NCBI RefSeq assembly: GCF_002022445.1
Contig: NZ_MUYE01000001.1
Location: 1,309,501-1,373,500, forward strand
From: Bartonella sp. AR 15-3
GTDB lineage: Bacteria; Pseudomonadota; Alphaproteobacteria; Rhizobiales; Rhizobiaceae
Length of the DNA stretch: 64,000 bases
Direction: 5' to 3'
Shown here: piece by piece, positions 10,036 through 20,360 of the stretch
How positions within the stretch are numbered: the stretch's first letter is position 1
Layout of the letters: each line of letters starts with the position of its first letter
The notes under the pieces: model-generated
What the model was told of the DNA's origin: nothing
Databases searched by the model: none
Seen by the model: the letters and a program-made list of their open reading frames with translations, nothing else
Made by a program: the position numbers and the translations under genes

Positions 10036-10208
10036 AGAAAAAACATGGAAGTCCTTCCCCTCCAAGTTCATTAACCTTAGTATAAAAAGAACATTGCACA
10101 ATAATACTAAAAAAGGTATTCACTGTTCTTGAAGGAGCATTGTAAAAAAGAAATTTCTATCTTGTTTTTTAAATGCTCCCAAGATTGTTTTTGTTTTGGA
10201 GTATAGCG

Positions 10209-10730
10209 GTGGTGAACGTACATGAGCGTCCACAAAATCAGGCCATTGTCATGATTGAGCACAATGCCTTTGATAATGTGTTTAATCGTCTTTATGAAGA
10301 AACAATGATCCTGATTGAAGAGACAGCAAATTATATTGATACAGAAGGCCGCTTAGTTGCACATGATCTTTCAGTAGAACTCTCTGAAATTTACGGGAAA
10401 GAAGCAATGTATTTGAGTACGCGTTTGATGCAAATTGCTTCTCAACTTTTATTGATTCGAGCTGAGCGTGAAGGGGAAATGTCACCAGAACAAATTCAAA
10501 AAGAGATTGCAAAAGTTTCCCTTCACACCCCATCACTTGAATCTAAATCTGCACACTGGAAAGAATTACCAGAAGTTTTTCGTCACTTTGTACAGCGCTC
10601 GCTTCGATTAGAAAAAAGAATGCGGCATATGAACTACGATAAAAAACACACTGCTTTACAGGCTTTATCTCAAAACAACCCAGTAAACAAACAGCTTCAA
10701 TTGCTTAAAACGGCTTTTCAGCGCCTCTAA
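10209..10730 (+). CDS. DUF1465 family protein
   Basis: A protein of about 173 residues from the Rhizobiales family DUF1465, marked by FNRLYEETMILIEETANYI and LSTRLMQIASQLLLIRAEREGEMSPEQI. It has a helical, coiled-coil-like composition and no signal peptide. The GTG at 10209 is preferred because GGAG lies seven bases before it; an ATG at 10173 has no clear ribosome site, and an ATG at 10251 is a further option. It is the usual companion of rpmE and the ABC exporter in related genomes. Function unknown. Confidence 0.8.
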   Translation: MVNVHERPQNQAIVMIEHNAFDNVFNRLYEETMILIEETANYIDTEGRLVAHDLSVELSEIYGKEAMYLSTRLMQIASQLLLIRAEREGEMSPEQIQKEIAKVSLHTPSLESKSAHWKELPEVFRHFVQRSLRLEKRMRHMNYDKKHTALQALSQNNPVNKQLQLLKTAFQRL

Positions 10731-10944
10731 GCACTTTTGTCTTAATTTATCTATGAGACTTGTCCTTCTACTTTTCTCTCCATCAAAGCCTTTAAGAAGA
10801 GAAAACTATTTTTTCTTTTTCAAGTTATATTTTTGTCTTTGTTTTGAGATATTTTGAAACTTTCTTTACTTTATATTTCCTTCTTTTGTTCTATTCATTG
10901 AATCCATCTATTAAAATACTGAGAAATCAAATAAACTGAATTTT

Positions 10945-11454
10945 ATGGTAGAGACGATTCGCATCATAGGGATTGATCCTGGACTTCGGCGTACAGGATG
11001 GGGAGTTATTGACCTATGTGGCAATCATCTCAATTTTGTAGCATCGGGAACACTTCACTCTAATGCTCAGAATGACCTCGCTTCTAGATTATGCCAAATT
11101 TATGAAGGACTTTCAAAAGTTATACATCAATTTATGCCCCATGAAGCAGCTGTTGAGCATGTTTTTGTCAATAAAGATGCGGCTGCCACTTTAAAACTTG
11201 GTCAAGCCCGTGCTATTGCACTCCTCGTTCCTGCTCAAGAAGGTCTTTCCATTTCCGAATACGCCCCTAATAAAGTCAAAAAATCAGTTATTGGTGTTGG
11301 ACATGGAGAGAAAGAGCAAATTCACATGATGGTGAAAATTCTTCTTCCCCGCGCTGAATTTGATAGCAGTGATGCAGCAGATGCCCTAGCTCTTGCAATT
11401 TGCCATAGCGCTCACCGTACGAGTTCCTCTTACCGTCTAAAGGCAAGCGCATGA
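10945..11454 (+). CDS. ruvC: Holliday junction endonuclease RuvC
   Basis: A 169-residue RuvC resolvase that nicks Holliday junctions together with RuvAB. It has the catalytic acidic residues of the RNase H fold: [12 protein letters not shown] (first Asp), EHVFVN (Glu, about residue 70) and the C-terminal [15 protein letters not shown] (last Asps, about 138-141). It opens the ruvCAB-ybgC block; its stop overlaps the ruvA start by 4 bases, which suggests coupled translation. Confidence 0.96.
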   Translation: MVETIRIIGIDPGLRRTGWGVIDLCGNHLNFVASGTLHSNAQNDLASRLCQIYEGLSKVIHQFMPHEAAVEHVFVNKDAAATLKLGQARAIALLVPAQEGLSISEYAPNKVKKSVIGVGHGEKEQIHMMVKILLPRAEFDSSDAADALALAICHSAHRTSSSYRLKASA

Positions 11455-12095
11455 TTGGGAAACTCAAAGGCATTCTTGAACATATTTTTGATGATCACAT
11501 TATTCTCGATGTGCAGGGGGTCGGATATATTATTTTTATCCCTAACCGCCTTCATTCTTCTTTACCAGCCATAGGGGAAAGTCTTAGCTTATTCATCGAA
11601 ACCCATGTACGTGAAGAAGCAATTCGTCTTTTTGGCTTTGCAACAAAGTCTGAACAAGAATGGTTTTGCCTTTTGCAAAATGTCCCGGGTGTCGGTGCAA
11701 AAGTTGCGTTGGCAATTTTAGGATCTTTATCAGTTAGTGAGCTCAGCCAAGCAATTACCCTCAACGATACTGCGATGATCAGTCGTGCTCCAGGCGTTGG
11801 CAAAAAAGTCAGCGAAAGAATTGTAAGCGAACTCAAAAGCAAAACTCTTCTCTCTAAAGAAGACAATAAGAATCCTGCTTTGTCCTCTTCTTTAAACTTT
11901 TCTTCAGAAGAGAAACATCAACCAACTCACGATGCTCTTTTAGCTCTCATCAAGCTTGGTTTTGATCATGACAAGGCAACCACTGCTTTGGCTTCAGCCC
12001 TCTCTGCTCTTAAAGGGGAAATGATTTCCTCAGCACTCCTTGTTCGCCATAGCCTCAGACTTCTTTCCTCACAAAATCAAGAGAACAATGGATAA
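11451..12095 (+). CDS. ruvA: Holliday junction branch migration protein RuvA
   Basis: A 214-residue RuvA, the DNA-binding tetramer that loads RuvB on Holliday junctions. The N-terminal OB-fold starts [12 protein letters not shown]. Two helix-hairpin-helix motifs follow ([16 protein letters not shown] and [16 protein letters not shown], at about residues 77-92 and 112-127). The C-terminal domain that contacts RuvB ([20 protein letters not shown]) is intact. It overlaps ruvC by 4 bases and ruvB by 1. Confidence 0.97.
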   Translation: MIGKLKGILEHIFDDHIILDVQGVGYIIFIPNRLHSSLPAIGESLSLFIETHVREEAIRLFGFATKSEQEWFCLLQNVPGVGAKVALAILGSLSVSELSQAITLNDTAMISRAPGVGKKVSERIVSELKSKTLLSKEDNKNPALSSSLNFSSEEKHQPTHDALLALIKLGFDHDKATTALASALSALKGEMISSALLVRHSLRLLSSQNQENNG

Positions 12096-13177
12096 TGCAT
12101 AAAGATGATCCTCAGCGCCTTCTTGGAGCTATTCCCCTTCCTAACGATCCGGATCGCTCCTTAAGGCCCCAAACCCTAGATGACTTTATTGGTCAAGAAG
12201 CTGCCCGTGCAAATTTAAAAATCTTTATTGAAGCAGCGCGAACACGACATGAAGCCTTAGATCATGTCCTCTTTGTTGGACCCCCTGGTTTAGGAAAAAC
12301 AACACTTTCGCAAATTATGGCAAAGGAATTAGGCGTTAATTTTCGTTCGACCTCAGGACCTGTCATTGCCAAGGCTGGTGATTTAGCTGCTCTTTTAACC
12401 AATCTAGAAGAACGAGATGTTCTTTTTATTGATGAAATTCATCGTTTAAATCCGGCTATCGAAGAGATTCTGTATCCGGCCATGGAAGATTATCAACTTG
12501 ATCTTATCATTGGTGAAGGTCCTGCCGCTCGTTCAGTCAAAATTGACTTAGCCAAATTCACCTTAGTTGCGGCGACAACGCGTTTAGGATTACTGACCAC
12601 TCCTTTACGGGATCGTTTTGGCATTCCCATCCGCTTAAATTTTTATACCATAGAAGAATTAGAATACATTGTTCAGCGCAATGCCCGTCTTTTTTCAGTT
12701 CAAATCAATGATGATGGCGCTCATGAAATTGCGCGTCGTTCCCGTGGAACCCCTAGAATTGCAGGGCGCCTTTTACGACGTGTCTGTGATTTTGCTTTAG
12801 TCAAAAAGGCTGAAAAAATTGATCATACAATTGCTGATGAAGCTCTTTCACGTCTTGAAGTGGATCATCTTGGCCTTGATCCTTTAGACCGCCGTTATCT
12901 CATCCTCATTGCTCAAACTTTTTTAGGAGGGCCCGTCGGTATTGAAACAATTGCTGCTGCTCTTTCAGAACCACGTGATGCAATTGAAGATATTATTGAA
13001 CCTTATTTGCTTCAACAAGGTTTTATACAACGAACAGCGCGTGGGAGAATTTTAACAGAAAAAGCTTGGACACATTTAAAACTTTGTCCCCCCACAACAG
13101 CACAGTCAATAAAAAAGGTTTCTTCATCGGCAGGGACTGATTCTCAGTCTTCTTTCTGGGAGACAGAAAATGAATAA
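12095..13177 (+). CDS. ruvB: Holliday junction helicase RuvB
   Basis: A 360-residue AAA+ motor of branch migration. Walker A is [10 protein letters not shown] (about residues 64-73), Walker B is FIDEIHR and sensor 1 is ATTR. The arginine-finger region and C-terminal winged helix ([13 protein letters not shown]) are present. The tail after residue 335 is Ser/Thr-rich and variable. Its start overlaps the ruvA stop by one base and its end overlaps ybgC by 8. Confidence 0.97.
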   Translation: MHKDDPQRLLGAIPLPNDPDRSLRPQTLDDFIGQEAARANLKIFIEAARTRHEALDHVLFVGPPGLGKTTLSQIMAKELGVNFRSTSGPVIAKAGDLAALLTNLEERDVLFIDEIHRLNPAIEEILYPAMEDYQLDLIIGEGPAARSVKIDLAKFTLVAATTRLGLLTTPLRDRFGIPIRLNFYTIEELEYIVQRNARLFSVQINDDGAHEIARRSRGTPRIAGRLLRRVCDFALVKKAEKIDHTIADEALSRLEVDHLGLDPLDRRYLILIAQTFLGGPVGIETIAAALSEPRDAIEDIIEPYLLQQGFIQRTARGRILTEKAWTHLKLCPPTTAQSIKKVSSSAGTDSQSSFWETENE

Positions 13178-13643
13178 AACCAAATCCTTTACTCAATCAC
13201 CTTCTTCCTTTTCTCATGATATTCAAGCACGAATTTATGTAGCTGATACTGATTTTTCTGGTGTTGTCTACCACGCACGTTACCTTGAATTTTTAGAAAG
13301 AGGACGTTCAGAATTTTTACGTGACATGGGATTGAGCAACAATGAATTAATCTCAGATAGCCAAGGTGAGAAATTATTTTTTGTCGTCCGTCATATGGAC
13401 ATTATCTTTTCCAAACCAGCCATCCTTGATGATCTTTTAACCATCAAAACATCCTTGCAATGCGTTCAAGGGGCACGCTTTTTCATGGATCAGGTCATTT
13501 TGCGCAATGAAATTATCTTAATTAAAGCAAAAGTTGAAATTGCTCTCATTAATCAAGAAGCGAAACCGCGCCGTTTACCCAAAAATCTCTTCTCCTCTGC
13601 TTTTTTTAAAAGCGATATTGGAACAGAAGTGCCTAAAGAATAA
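13170..13643 (+). CDS. ybgC: YbgC-type acyl-CoA thioesterase of the Tol-Pal locus
   Basis: A 157-residue hotdog-fold thioesterase. The active-site motif [20 protein letters not shown] (about residues 28-47) contains the catalytic Asp and is typical of tol-pal associated YbgC. It probably hydrolyses short acyl-CoA or acyl-ACP thioesters. It overlaps ruvB by 8 bases and is followed after 150 bases by tolQ, so it links the ruv and tol groups. Confidence 0.92.
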   Translation: MNKTKSFTQSPSSFSHDIQARIYVADTDFSGVVYHARYLEFLERGRSEFLRDMGLSNNELISDSQGEKLFFVVRHMDIIFSKPAILDDLLTIKTSLQCVQGARFFMDQVILRNEIILIKAKVEIALINQEAKPRRLPKNLFSSAFFKSDIGTEVPKE

Positions 13644-13711
13644 AATGCTCTTGGAAGAAAATAAAGAAACTTTTGAGACATTAGAGATTTTTGTAAAAAC
13701 TCAATTTTGTT

Positions 13712-13741
13712 TTGACAAATTTAGAAACTATAAAACAATAT
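13712..13741 (+). promoter_or_regulatory. Candidate promoter of tolQRAB
   Basis: TTGACA at 13712-13717, a perfect -35 consensus, is followed after 18 bases by CAATAT at 13736-13741, a weak -10. It sits about 50 bases before the tolQ ATG in the only sizeable gap of the ruv-tol block. Based on pattern only. Confidence 0.4.
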
Positions 13742-13793
13742 GCTGTAATGGACTGTAAAGGAATAAATCTTTCATTGAAGAGGTTAAAAGATC

Positions 13794-14507
13794 ATGGCAC
13801 AAGTAGAATTTGCAAGTCCAGAAACAATAGGAATATTAAGCCTATTTATGCAAGCCAATTGGATTGTAAAGGCTGTTATGATTGGGTTAATTTTTGCTTC
13901 TATATGGAGCTGGGCTATTATTTTTGATAAGTTCATTTCTTATCGTCGAATACGGCGTAATATCCACCATTTTGAGCGGAATTTTTGGTCAGGACAATCT
14001 TTGGAAGATCTTTATGCCACCTATAATAGTCAACGGAACAACAGTATATCAATTGTTTTCCTCGCCGCAATGGCAGAATGGAAAAAGTCACTCTCAAAAG
14101 GATCGCCCACATCCTTAAACCTCCAGTCTAGAATTGATAAGGCGATGGATTTAACCTTAGGGCGTGAAAGTGTAAAAATAGAATCACGATTAGGTTTTTT
14201 AGCAACTCTTGGATCGGCAGGTCCTTTCATTGGTTTATTTGGAACTGTTGTTGGAATTATGAATTCATTTCTTTCTATTTCTGCCTCTCAAAATACCTCG
14301 TTAGCGATCGTAGCTCCGGGCATTGCAGAAGCACTTTTAGCCACTGCGATTGGTTTGTTTGCAGCCATTCCCGCTGTTATTGCTTACAACAAATTGACAA
14401 GTGAAAGTGCGCAAATTATAGCCAAAATAGAAAATTTTGCTGATGAATTTTCGACAATTTTGTCACGGCGAATTGATGAAACAACATCCAGCAATTCATC
14501 CTTATAA
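13794..14507 (+). CDS. tolQ: Tol-Pal proton channel subunit TolQ
   Basis: A 237-residue inner-membrane protein of the MotA/TolQ/ExbB family. With TolR it uses the proton gradient to power the Tol-Pal system in outer-membrane constriction during division. TM1 lies at about residues 22-42 (VKAVMIGLIFASIWSWAIIF). The conserved block LGFLATLGSAGPFIGLFGTV starts TM2, and IAEALLATAIGLFAAIPAVI forms TM3. tolR follows after 11 bases. Confidence 0.96.
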   Translation: MAQVEFASPETIGILSLFMQANWIVKAVMIGLIFASIWSWAIIFDKFISYRRIRRNIHHFERNFWSGQSLEDLYATYNSQRNNSISIVFLAAMAEWKKSLSKGSPTSLNLQSRIDKAMDLTLGRESVKIESRLGFLATLGSAGPFIGLFGTVVGIMNSFLSISASQNTSLAIVAPGIAEALLATAIGLFAAIPAVIAYNKLTSESAQIIAKIENFADEFSTILSRRIDETTSSNSSL

Positions 14508-14518
14508 AGAGGTGTGTT

Positions 14519-14971
14519 ATGGGATTATCTGTTGCTTCTTCTGCTCACACAAGTACGCGTAGACGGCGCCGTTCGCGCGCTCCTTTAATGAGCGAAATTA
14601 ACGTCACACCTTTTGTAGATGTTATTTTAGTTTTGTTGATTATTTTTATGGTATCAGCTCCTCTTTTGGTCAATGGTGTTCCTCTTGATCTTCCCCATAG
14701 CCAAGCAGGGCCCGTGCAAATGGACAGTACACCCTTAACCGTTTCACTTGACGCCCAAGGGCGCTTAGCCATCAATCAAAACTACTATGACACAAAAGAA
14801 GCTTTGATTGACCATCTCAATGCCCTATTAGCCGCAGATCCTACGCAGAAGAACAAACGTATTTTTGTCCGTGCCGCCAAAACTGTTGAATATCAACAAG
14901 TTCTGCAACTTTTAGCGCATATTCAAAAAGCAGGTTTTTCGCAGGTTGCTTTAGCCAGTCTAGGGCAATAA
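14519..14971 (+). CDS. tolR: Tol-Pal proton channel subunit TolR
   Basis: A 150-residue ExbD/TolR family protein. After a basic cytoplasmic N-terminus (TSTRRRRRSRAP) comes MSEINVTPFVDVILVLLIIF, whose Asp in the membrane segment is the proton-carrying residue of the family. The periplasmic domain follows. AGAGGTGTGTT precedes the ATG. Confidence 0.96.
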   Translation: MGLSVASSAHTSTRRRRRSRAPLMSEINVTPFVDVILVLLIIFMVSAPLLVNGVPLDLPHSQAGPVQMDSTPLTVSLDAQGRLAINQNYYDTKEALIDHLNALLAADPTQKNKRIFVRAAKTVEYQQVLQLLAHIQKAGFSQVALASLGQ

Positions 14972-15056
14972 ATTCTCCATAAACTTCCATAAACTGTTGC
15001 ATCATATATCTCTAAACTCTCTGCAAAAGTAAAAAACAAAACAGTAAGGCATACAA

Positions 15057-16190
15057 ATGGAAAAAGGCTCTCATCATAGAATGAAGAAAAGTTTGGCTTT
15101 ATCATTTGCACTGCATTTCATTCTTTTCAGCTGGGGTATAATACACTTCACTCCCTCTTCTTCTTTTATGCAACAGCCCTTAGAAATCGCTCCGATTACT
15201 TTATCTTCTCTTGACAAAGAGCTTGCTTTCCAAGAGGGCTCATTAAATGCTCCCCCTCTTGAAGACTCTGCTCCTAAACGAACGACACAACCACAAGAAA
15301 AAGAAGATGCCCGTCATTTTGGCGAAGGAACAATGGACCTTCAAACTCCCTTTCAGCCAAAAGAAAAATTGCAACATATGGATGCAACACCTTTTTCTTT
15401 TGGACAACAGGAGGCATCGGATATCCCTGAATCGTCCCCGAAAACAGAAACAGAATCCCTCCTCCACAGAGAGCCAAAACTCACAAAAAATGAAATGAAA
15501 ACATCGCCCCCAAAATCAGAATCAACAGACCAAACAGTTTCTCCGACAGCTTTAGAACAAATAAAACCCGAAGATCCTCTTCAGAAAACGCTAGAAGAAC
15601 TTACTCAGGAAAAACCTAACGAATTGACACCAACAGTGATGCTTCCAGATAATATTCCTTTCCCCTCTTTCAAACCAAAGGAAAAGCCAATTAAACCTTC
15701 TAATTTTGAAAAGACACAAAAATCTCCTTCTAAAGGAAAACAAACGATTGAAGATATTTTGGCAATGGAAGAAACACATCTTATCAATCGTGCACGCACC
15801 CAAGGGGGTGGTGCAAAACGTTCCCACAAACCAGAAGCTCTAGGTGCACGAAAAAATATTGGTGACTCCGCAAAAAAAGCCCAAACATTGGTTAATATTG
15901 TAGGCACCTGTATTCAACAAAAGCTCAAACTTGTTGCGATTGGAGGTAATTTGAGCAACCGCCCTGTTGTGCGTTTACAATTTCGTTTAAATAATAACGG
16001 AAATGTGATAGGCGAACCAAAGATTGATCCTCTCAAAGGTGAAGAAAGTCAGCTTACCATCATGACACAACAAGTTTATGCTGCTGTTTTTTCATGCCAA
16101 CCCTATGAAAATCTTCCCCGTGATCAATATAATTTATGGGGGCAAGGTTTTGATTTTAACGTTGATCCTTTTCAAGAAACAGCACCATAA
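15057..16190 (+). CDS. tolA: TolA, envelope-spanning protein of Tol-Pal
   Basis: A 377-residue protein with one N-terminal membrane anchor (about residues 10-28, SLALSFALHFILFSWGI), a long Pro/Glu/Lys-rich middle (about 50-270) and a C-terminal TolA-like domain (VGTCIQQKLKLVAIGGNLS to about residue 365). TolA couples TolQR to Pal and TolB. The middle is of low complexity and poorly conserved, as usual. A second ATG at 15081 also fits the anchor. It lies 85 bases after tolR and 41 before tolB. Confidence 0.9.
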   Translation: MEKGSHHRMKKSLALSFALHFILFSWGIIHFTPSSSFMQQPLEIAPITLSSLDKELAFQEGSLNAPPLEDSAPKRTTQPQEKEDARHFGEGTMDLQTPFQPKEKLQHMDATPFSFGQQEASDIPESSPKTETESLLHREPKLTKNEMKTSPPKSESTDQTVSPTALEQIKPEDPLQKTLEELTQEKPNELTPTVMLPDNIPFPSFKPKEKPIKPSNFEKTQKSPSKGKQTIEDILAMEETHLINRARTQGGGAKRSHKPEALGARKNIGDSAKKAQTLVNIVGTCIQQKLKLVAIGGNLSNRPVVRLQFRLNNNGNVIGEPKIDPLKGEESQLTIMTQQVYAAVFSCQPYENLPRDQYNLWGQGFDFNVDPFQETAP

Positions 16191-16231
16191 AACAACAGTT
16201 TTTTCTATATCAAAGAAAGGATGAATACCAC

Positions 16232-17553
16232 ATGACTGTAATAAAACGTACAATTTCTTCCTTGTTTTTTCTCATTGTATATTTATGGTTTTTCGGTTTT
16301 TCATCTTCATATGCACAACTGAAAGGCACAATTGCAAAAGCTGATTTTAATCCCATCCCCATTGCTGTTGCGGATTTTCTTTCCCATGATTCATTAGGCA
16401 TAAAAATTGCTGCTGTCATTGCAGCAGATCTGGAAAGATCAGGACTTTTTTTCCCCTTACAAAAATCTTCTTTTCCTGAAATATCTCCTAATCCTGATAA
16501 ACAACCAAACTTTTCTGATTGGAAAAAAATAAACGCTCAAGGATTAATCACAGGAAAAGTTTACAGAGAGACAGATGGGCGGCTTAAAGTTGAGTTCCGT
16601 TTATGGGATGTTGTAGGGAAGCGACAAATTAAAGGACAACGCTTTTATACAGCAACGGAACGCTGGCGCCGTGTTGCACATATGATTGCAGATGAAATCT
16701 ATAGCAAAATGACAGGTGAAAAAGGCTATTTTGATACCCGCATTGTATTTATTGATGAAACAGGACCACATAATGCCCGTATCAAACGTTTAGCGATGAT
16801 GGATCAAGATGGAGCAAATTTAATCTATCTTTCTGAGGGCAATGAGCTTGTCCTTACGCCGCGCTTTTCTCCTAAGCGACAAGAAATCACTTATATGGCT
16901 TATGATAAAAACAAAACACCTCATGTTTACCTTCAACAAATGGAAATAGGACAACGAGAATTGCTCGGCACCTTTGATAACATGACCATTGCCCCCGCTT
17001 TTCTCCTAATGGGCAAAAGGTTATCATGAGTTTATTACAAAACGATGGAAGTGCTAATTTATATACAATGGATTTACGCACACGGCAAATGACCCGTTTA
17101 ACCGCAACCAAAGCTATTGATACGTCAGCTTCTTATTCACCAGATGGCACTAAAATTGTTTTTTCCTCTGATCGTAGTGGAAAACCACAAATTTATACAA
17201 TGAATGTAGACGGTAGTGATCTCCAACGTATTTCTTCTAACGAAGGAAGCTATTCCACTCCTATTTGGTCTCCGCGCGGGGATTATATCGCGTTCACAAA
17301 ACAATTTCAGGGTCAATTTTCCATTGGTGTGATGCATCCTGATGGAAAAGGCGAGCGGATTTTAACAACAGGTTTCCATAATGAAGGTCCTACATGGGCT
17401 CCGAATGGCCGAGTACTCATGTTCTTTCGTCAAAATCCAGGAGAAGGCTCAAAAATTTACACGATTGATATTACCGGACGCAATGAACGCCTCTTGCGCA
17501 CCCCAAATGATGCCTCTGATCCGGCATGGTCTCCTCTACTCAGTACACAGTAA
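16232..17553 (+). pseudogene. tolB: TolB, split by a one-base frameshift
   Basis: TolB is a periplasmic beta-propeller that binds Pal and TolA. The first part (to the stop overlapping 17026-17029) has a signal peptide ending SSYAQ, the N-terminal domain and the first propeller repeats. It leaves frame at [10 protein letters not shown], where [16 protein letters not shown] is expected. The run CCCCC at 16992-16996 is one C short; adding it gives a normal 440-residue TolB. The second part, which can start at an ATG overlapping the TGA, carries the repeats [20 protein letters not shown] and [12 protein letters not shown]. As the Tol system is otherwise intact, a sequence error is likely. No pal gene follows. 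Confidence 0.9.
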
Positions 17554-17827
17554 AAAAGGATAAAGATACTCTTCTCTTTTAAACTTTCAAGACTACTCTT
17601 ATGGTCTGCACTCTCTTCTTTATACTCAACAGGGCTATATCAAGGTCGTTTCGGTCAAACAGATGCTCCCGATCAATACTGCCCAGACTACGAAAAACGT
17701 TATTTGCTAAAGCATAAATCTCTTGAGAAGAAGAAAAGAGCTTTATGCATCTCAGATCCCTGTCTACCATTGCCATCATAACAGACAGGGGTTGAAGAAA
17801 ATGTACAATCTGTTTTTTATTTTTGCT
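17554..17827. other. Intergenic region after tolB, no pal
   Basis: These 274 bases hold no recognisable gene. An 8-bp inverted repeat, CCCTGTCT at 17758-17765 and AGACAGGG at 17783-17790, is the only structure; it has no T-run on either side. In most Alphaproteobacteria pal would begin here. Confidence 0.6.
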
Positions 17828-18859
17828 CTATATACAAGACTGTTCTTGTTCTTTTGTCCACTGCCCTAAAGCCGCCAAATGGTTCATTCGCGCGCGATGA
17901 TAAAAAGCCTTTTGTGCCGCAGCACTTTGTTCAGCTTTTCCACCCCATGCTTTCAAAGCTGCAGCTTGTAATGCACGTCCATAAGAAAAAGTCAATTTCC
18001 AAGGTAAAGAACCTAAACTATTCATAGCAGATAAATGCGCTGTTGCTTCTTCATCGGATTGCCCTCCAGAAAGAAAAGCAATTCCTGGAACAGCAGCAGG
18101 AACAGTTTGTTTAAGAACACGAATTGTTTTTTCAGCGACTTCATCAACAGAAGCCTTGCGTGCGTCTTTGCCATCAATAACCATATTAGGTTTTAAAATC
18201 ATGCCTTCCAAAATAACACGTGCTTGAAATAATTCTTCAAAGACTCTTTTTAAAACTGTTTGTGTTACTTCAAAACAGCGAGCAATTGAATGCTGACGCG
18301 ACTGACCATCCATCAAAACTTCAGGCTCCACAATTGGTACGAGACCGACTTCCTGACATAAAGCAGCATAGCGTGCCAAAGCTTGAGCATTTTGATTGAT
18401 TGCACCTTTTGTTGGCAAAGAGTGTGCATCAATTGCAATCACCGCACGCCACTTAGCAAAACGCGCGCCCAAAGCATAATAATCCTTCAACCGCTCACGC
18501 AGACCATCCAATCCTTCTGTAATTGTCTCCTGAGGAAAAGCAGCCAAAGGCTTAGCACCTGTATCAACTTTAATACCTGGCACAGCACCATTATTACGAA
18601 TAAGATCTGTTAACATTTGCCCTGTTGATGCTTTTTGACGAATAGTTTCATCAAATAAAATCACACCAGAAATAGCCATTTCCATTGCTTCTTTTGCTGA
18701 AAACAACATTTCACGATAAGCCCGACGATTATCTTCGGTAGATTCTACACCAATGGTTTCGAACCGTTTTCCAATCGTTGCTGTACTTTCATCGGCTGCT
18801 AAAATGCCTTTTCCCGGACGAACTAGAGATACTGCAATATCTTCAAGACGCTCACTCAT
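17828..18859 (-). CDS. fbaB: Fructose-bisphosphate aldolase class I
   Basis: A 343-residue Schiff-base aldolase that splits fructose 1,6-bisphosphate into two triose phosphates. Typical motifs are GKGILAADESTATIGKRFE (about residues 17-35), VPIVEPEVLMDG and LEGMILKPNMV, whose lysine is the Schiff-base residue. SGGQSDEEATAHL near residue 265 binds phosphate. It is the last gene of the tkt-gap-pgk-fba cluster. The symbol is by family; fda is another name in use. Confidence 0.95.
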   Translation of the reverse strand: MSERLEDIAVSLVRPGKGILAADESTATIGKRFETIGVESTEDNRRAYREMLFSAKEAMEMAISGVILFDETIRQKASTGQMLTDLIRNNGAVPGIKVDTGAKPLAAFPQETITEGLDGLRERLKDYYALGARFAKWRAVIAIDAHSLPTKGAINQNAQALARYAALCQEVGLVPIVEPEVLMDGQSRQHSIARCFEVTQTVLKRVFEELFQARVILEGMILKPNMVIDGKDARKASVDEVAEKTIRVLKQTVPAAVPGIAFLSGGQSDEEATAHLSAMNSLGSLPWKLTFSYGRALQAAALKAWGGKAEQSAAAQKAFYHRARMNHLAALGQWTKEQEQSCI

Positions 18860-18939
18860 ATAAAGCTCCTCTTTTTTCTACGCTCTAAAATCAATGACTG
18901 ACTAGCACATTTGCCAAAGTCATTGGATGCTTTTTCCCT

Positions 18940-20133
18940 TCACACCTGCTGAAGAGCAAGAATCCCAGGAAGACCTTTCCCTTCCATCCATTCTAAAAAC
19001 GCTCCACCTGCCGTTGAAAGATAGGTAAAATCATTGGCAACACCTGCATGATTCAACGCAAAAACTGTATCTCCTCCTCCAGCAATGGATACCAATTGTC
19101 CCTGCTGACTGCGTTTTGCGACATACCGTGCTACCGCCACCGTTCCCTGATCAAAGGGAGACATTTCAAAAACGCCAAGCGGACCATTCCAGACAAGAGT
19201 TTTTGCCTTATCAATTGCTGCTTGAATATGCGCAAGAGAACGAGGACCAATATCCAAAATCATTCCTTCCTCAGGAATTTCCTCAAGAGCATAACACTGA
19301 TGTGGTGTTTCTTGTTCAAAATGAAATCCAACAATAACATCCAAAGGTAAAAGGAGTGTACAGTGATTCTGATGTGCTTTTTCAATGATTTCTTTTATTG
19401 TTGTCATCAGCGTTTTTTCGCACAATGATTTACCAACAGAAACACCTTGTGCTGCTAGAAAACTATTGGCCATACCACCACCAATAACCAAATAATCAAC
19501 CTTTTCAACCAAATGATTAAGAACAAAAAGCTTACTAGAAACCTTAGCCCCTCCAACAACTGCTATTACTGGATGCGTTGGACAATCAAGACCCTTCTCT
19601 AAGGCTTGCAATTCTTTCTGTAATGCCCTCCCTGCGTAAGAAGGTAATAAATGTGTAATCCCTTCTATTGAAGCATGAGCACGATGAGAAACAGAAAAAG
19701 CGTCATTCACATAAAGGTCCCCATTGTGCGCTAAAGCTTTAGCAAAAGAACGATCATTTTTTTCTTCTCCCGGATAAAACCGCACATTTTCAAGCAAAAG
19801 AATTTGCCCCTCCTGCACTGTACCTGCTGCGCTCTGAGCTACATCTCCTATACAATCACTTGCAAACAAAACCGGCTGTTCTATGATTTTTTCGAGGGCC
19901 TCAATGACGGGACGCACTGTAAATTCTGGAACAAATTGTCCTTTGGGACGACCACAATGAGACAGGATAATAACCTTAGCGCCACGCTTTTGAAGTTCGA
20001 CAATTGTGTCTTTATGGCGTTCAATCCGTGTTGCATCGCACACTTGCCCCTTCAATATTGGAACATTGAAATCCACCCGCACCAGTACGCGTTTTCCTGT
20101 TACATCAACATCATCGAGTGTCTGAAATTTCAT
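18940..20133 (-). CDS. pgk: Phosphoglycerate kinase
   Basis: A full-length 397-residue kinase making ATP from 1,3-bisphosphoglycerate. It has the N-terminal substrate motif RVLVRVDFNVP (about residues 14-24), LSHCGRPKG, AVVGGAKVSSK and the nucleotide motifs NGPLGVFE and SIAGGGDTVFAL. It lies between gap and the aldolase, about 230 bases after gap, so it may also have its own promoter. Confidence 0.97.
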   Translation of the reverse strand: MKFQTLDDVDVTGKRVLVRVDFNVPILKGQVCDATRIERHKDTIVELQKRGAKVIILSHCGRPKGQFVPEFTVRPVIEALEKIIEQPVLFASDCIGDVAQSAAGTVQEGQILLLENVRFYPGEEKNDRSFAKALAHNGDLYVNDAFSVSHRAHASIEGITHLLPSYAGRALQKELQALEKGLDCPTHPVIAVVGGAKVSSKLFVLNHLVEKVDYLVIGGGMANSFLAAQGVSVGKSLCEKTLMTTIKEIIEKAHQNHCTLLLPLDVIVGFHFEQETPHQCYALEEIPEEGMILDIGPRSLAHIQAAIDKAKTLVWNGPLGVFEMSPFDQGTVAVARYVAKRSQQGQLVSIAGGGDTVFALNHAGVANDFTYLSTAGGAFLEWMEGKGLPGILALQQV

Positions 20134-20337
20134 CCCTATTTTCTCTTCTTCTTTATCCTTGAAAACACTCTTCTTCTCTTAGACGTACACATTTAGCTCA
20201 CTGTCATCAGTTCTTTATATTTTCAAAACCTTCATAGCACTTTTTCACCATTTTTCTTTCTTGAAAATATTTTTTTGATGCTCTTAAAAAACATCAGATT
20301 TCTTTTTTCCAAAACACCCTCTTTTTTTATGGGACAT

Positions 20338-20356
20338 AAAAAGGATCAAAAATCCT
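20338..20356 (-). terminator. Candidate terminator of gap
   Basis: On the minus strand the stem AGGAT / ATCCT (20342-20356) with a 5-base loop is followed by TTTTTATG. It starts five bases after the gap stop codon. The short stem makes it a moderate candidate. Confidence 0.45.
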
Positions 20357-20360
20357 CCTT

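Noticed and set aside
10770..10840. AT-rich stem (TTTTCTCT / AGAGAAAA) before ruvC with T-runs after it
   Set aside because: The loop is long and the region is so AT-rich that such a stem is expected by chance.
17758..17790. 8-bp inverted repeat between tolB and the aldolase gene as a terminator
   Set aside because: No T-run follows on either strand; noted only inside the intergenic entry.
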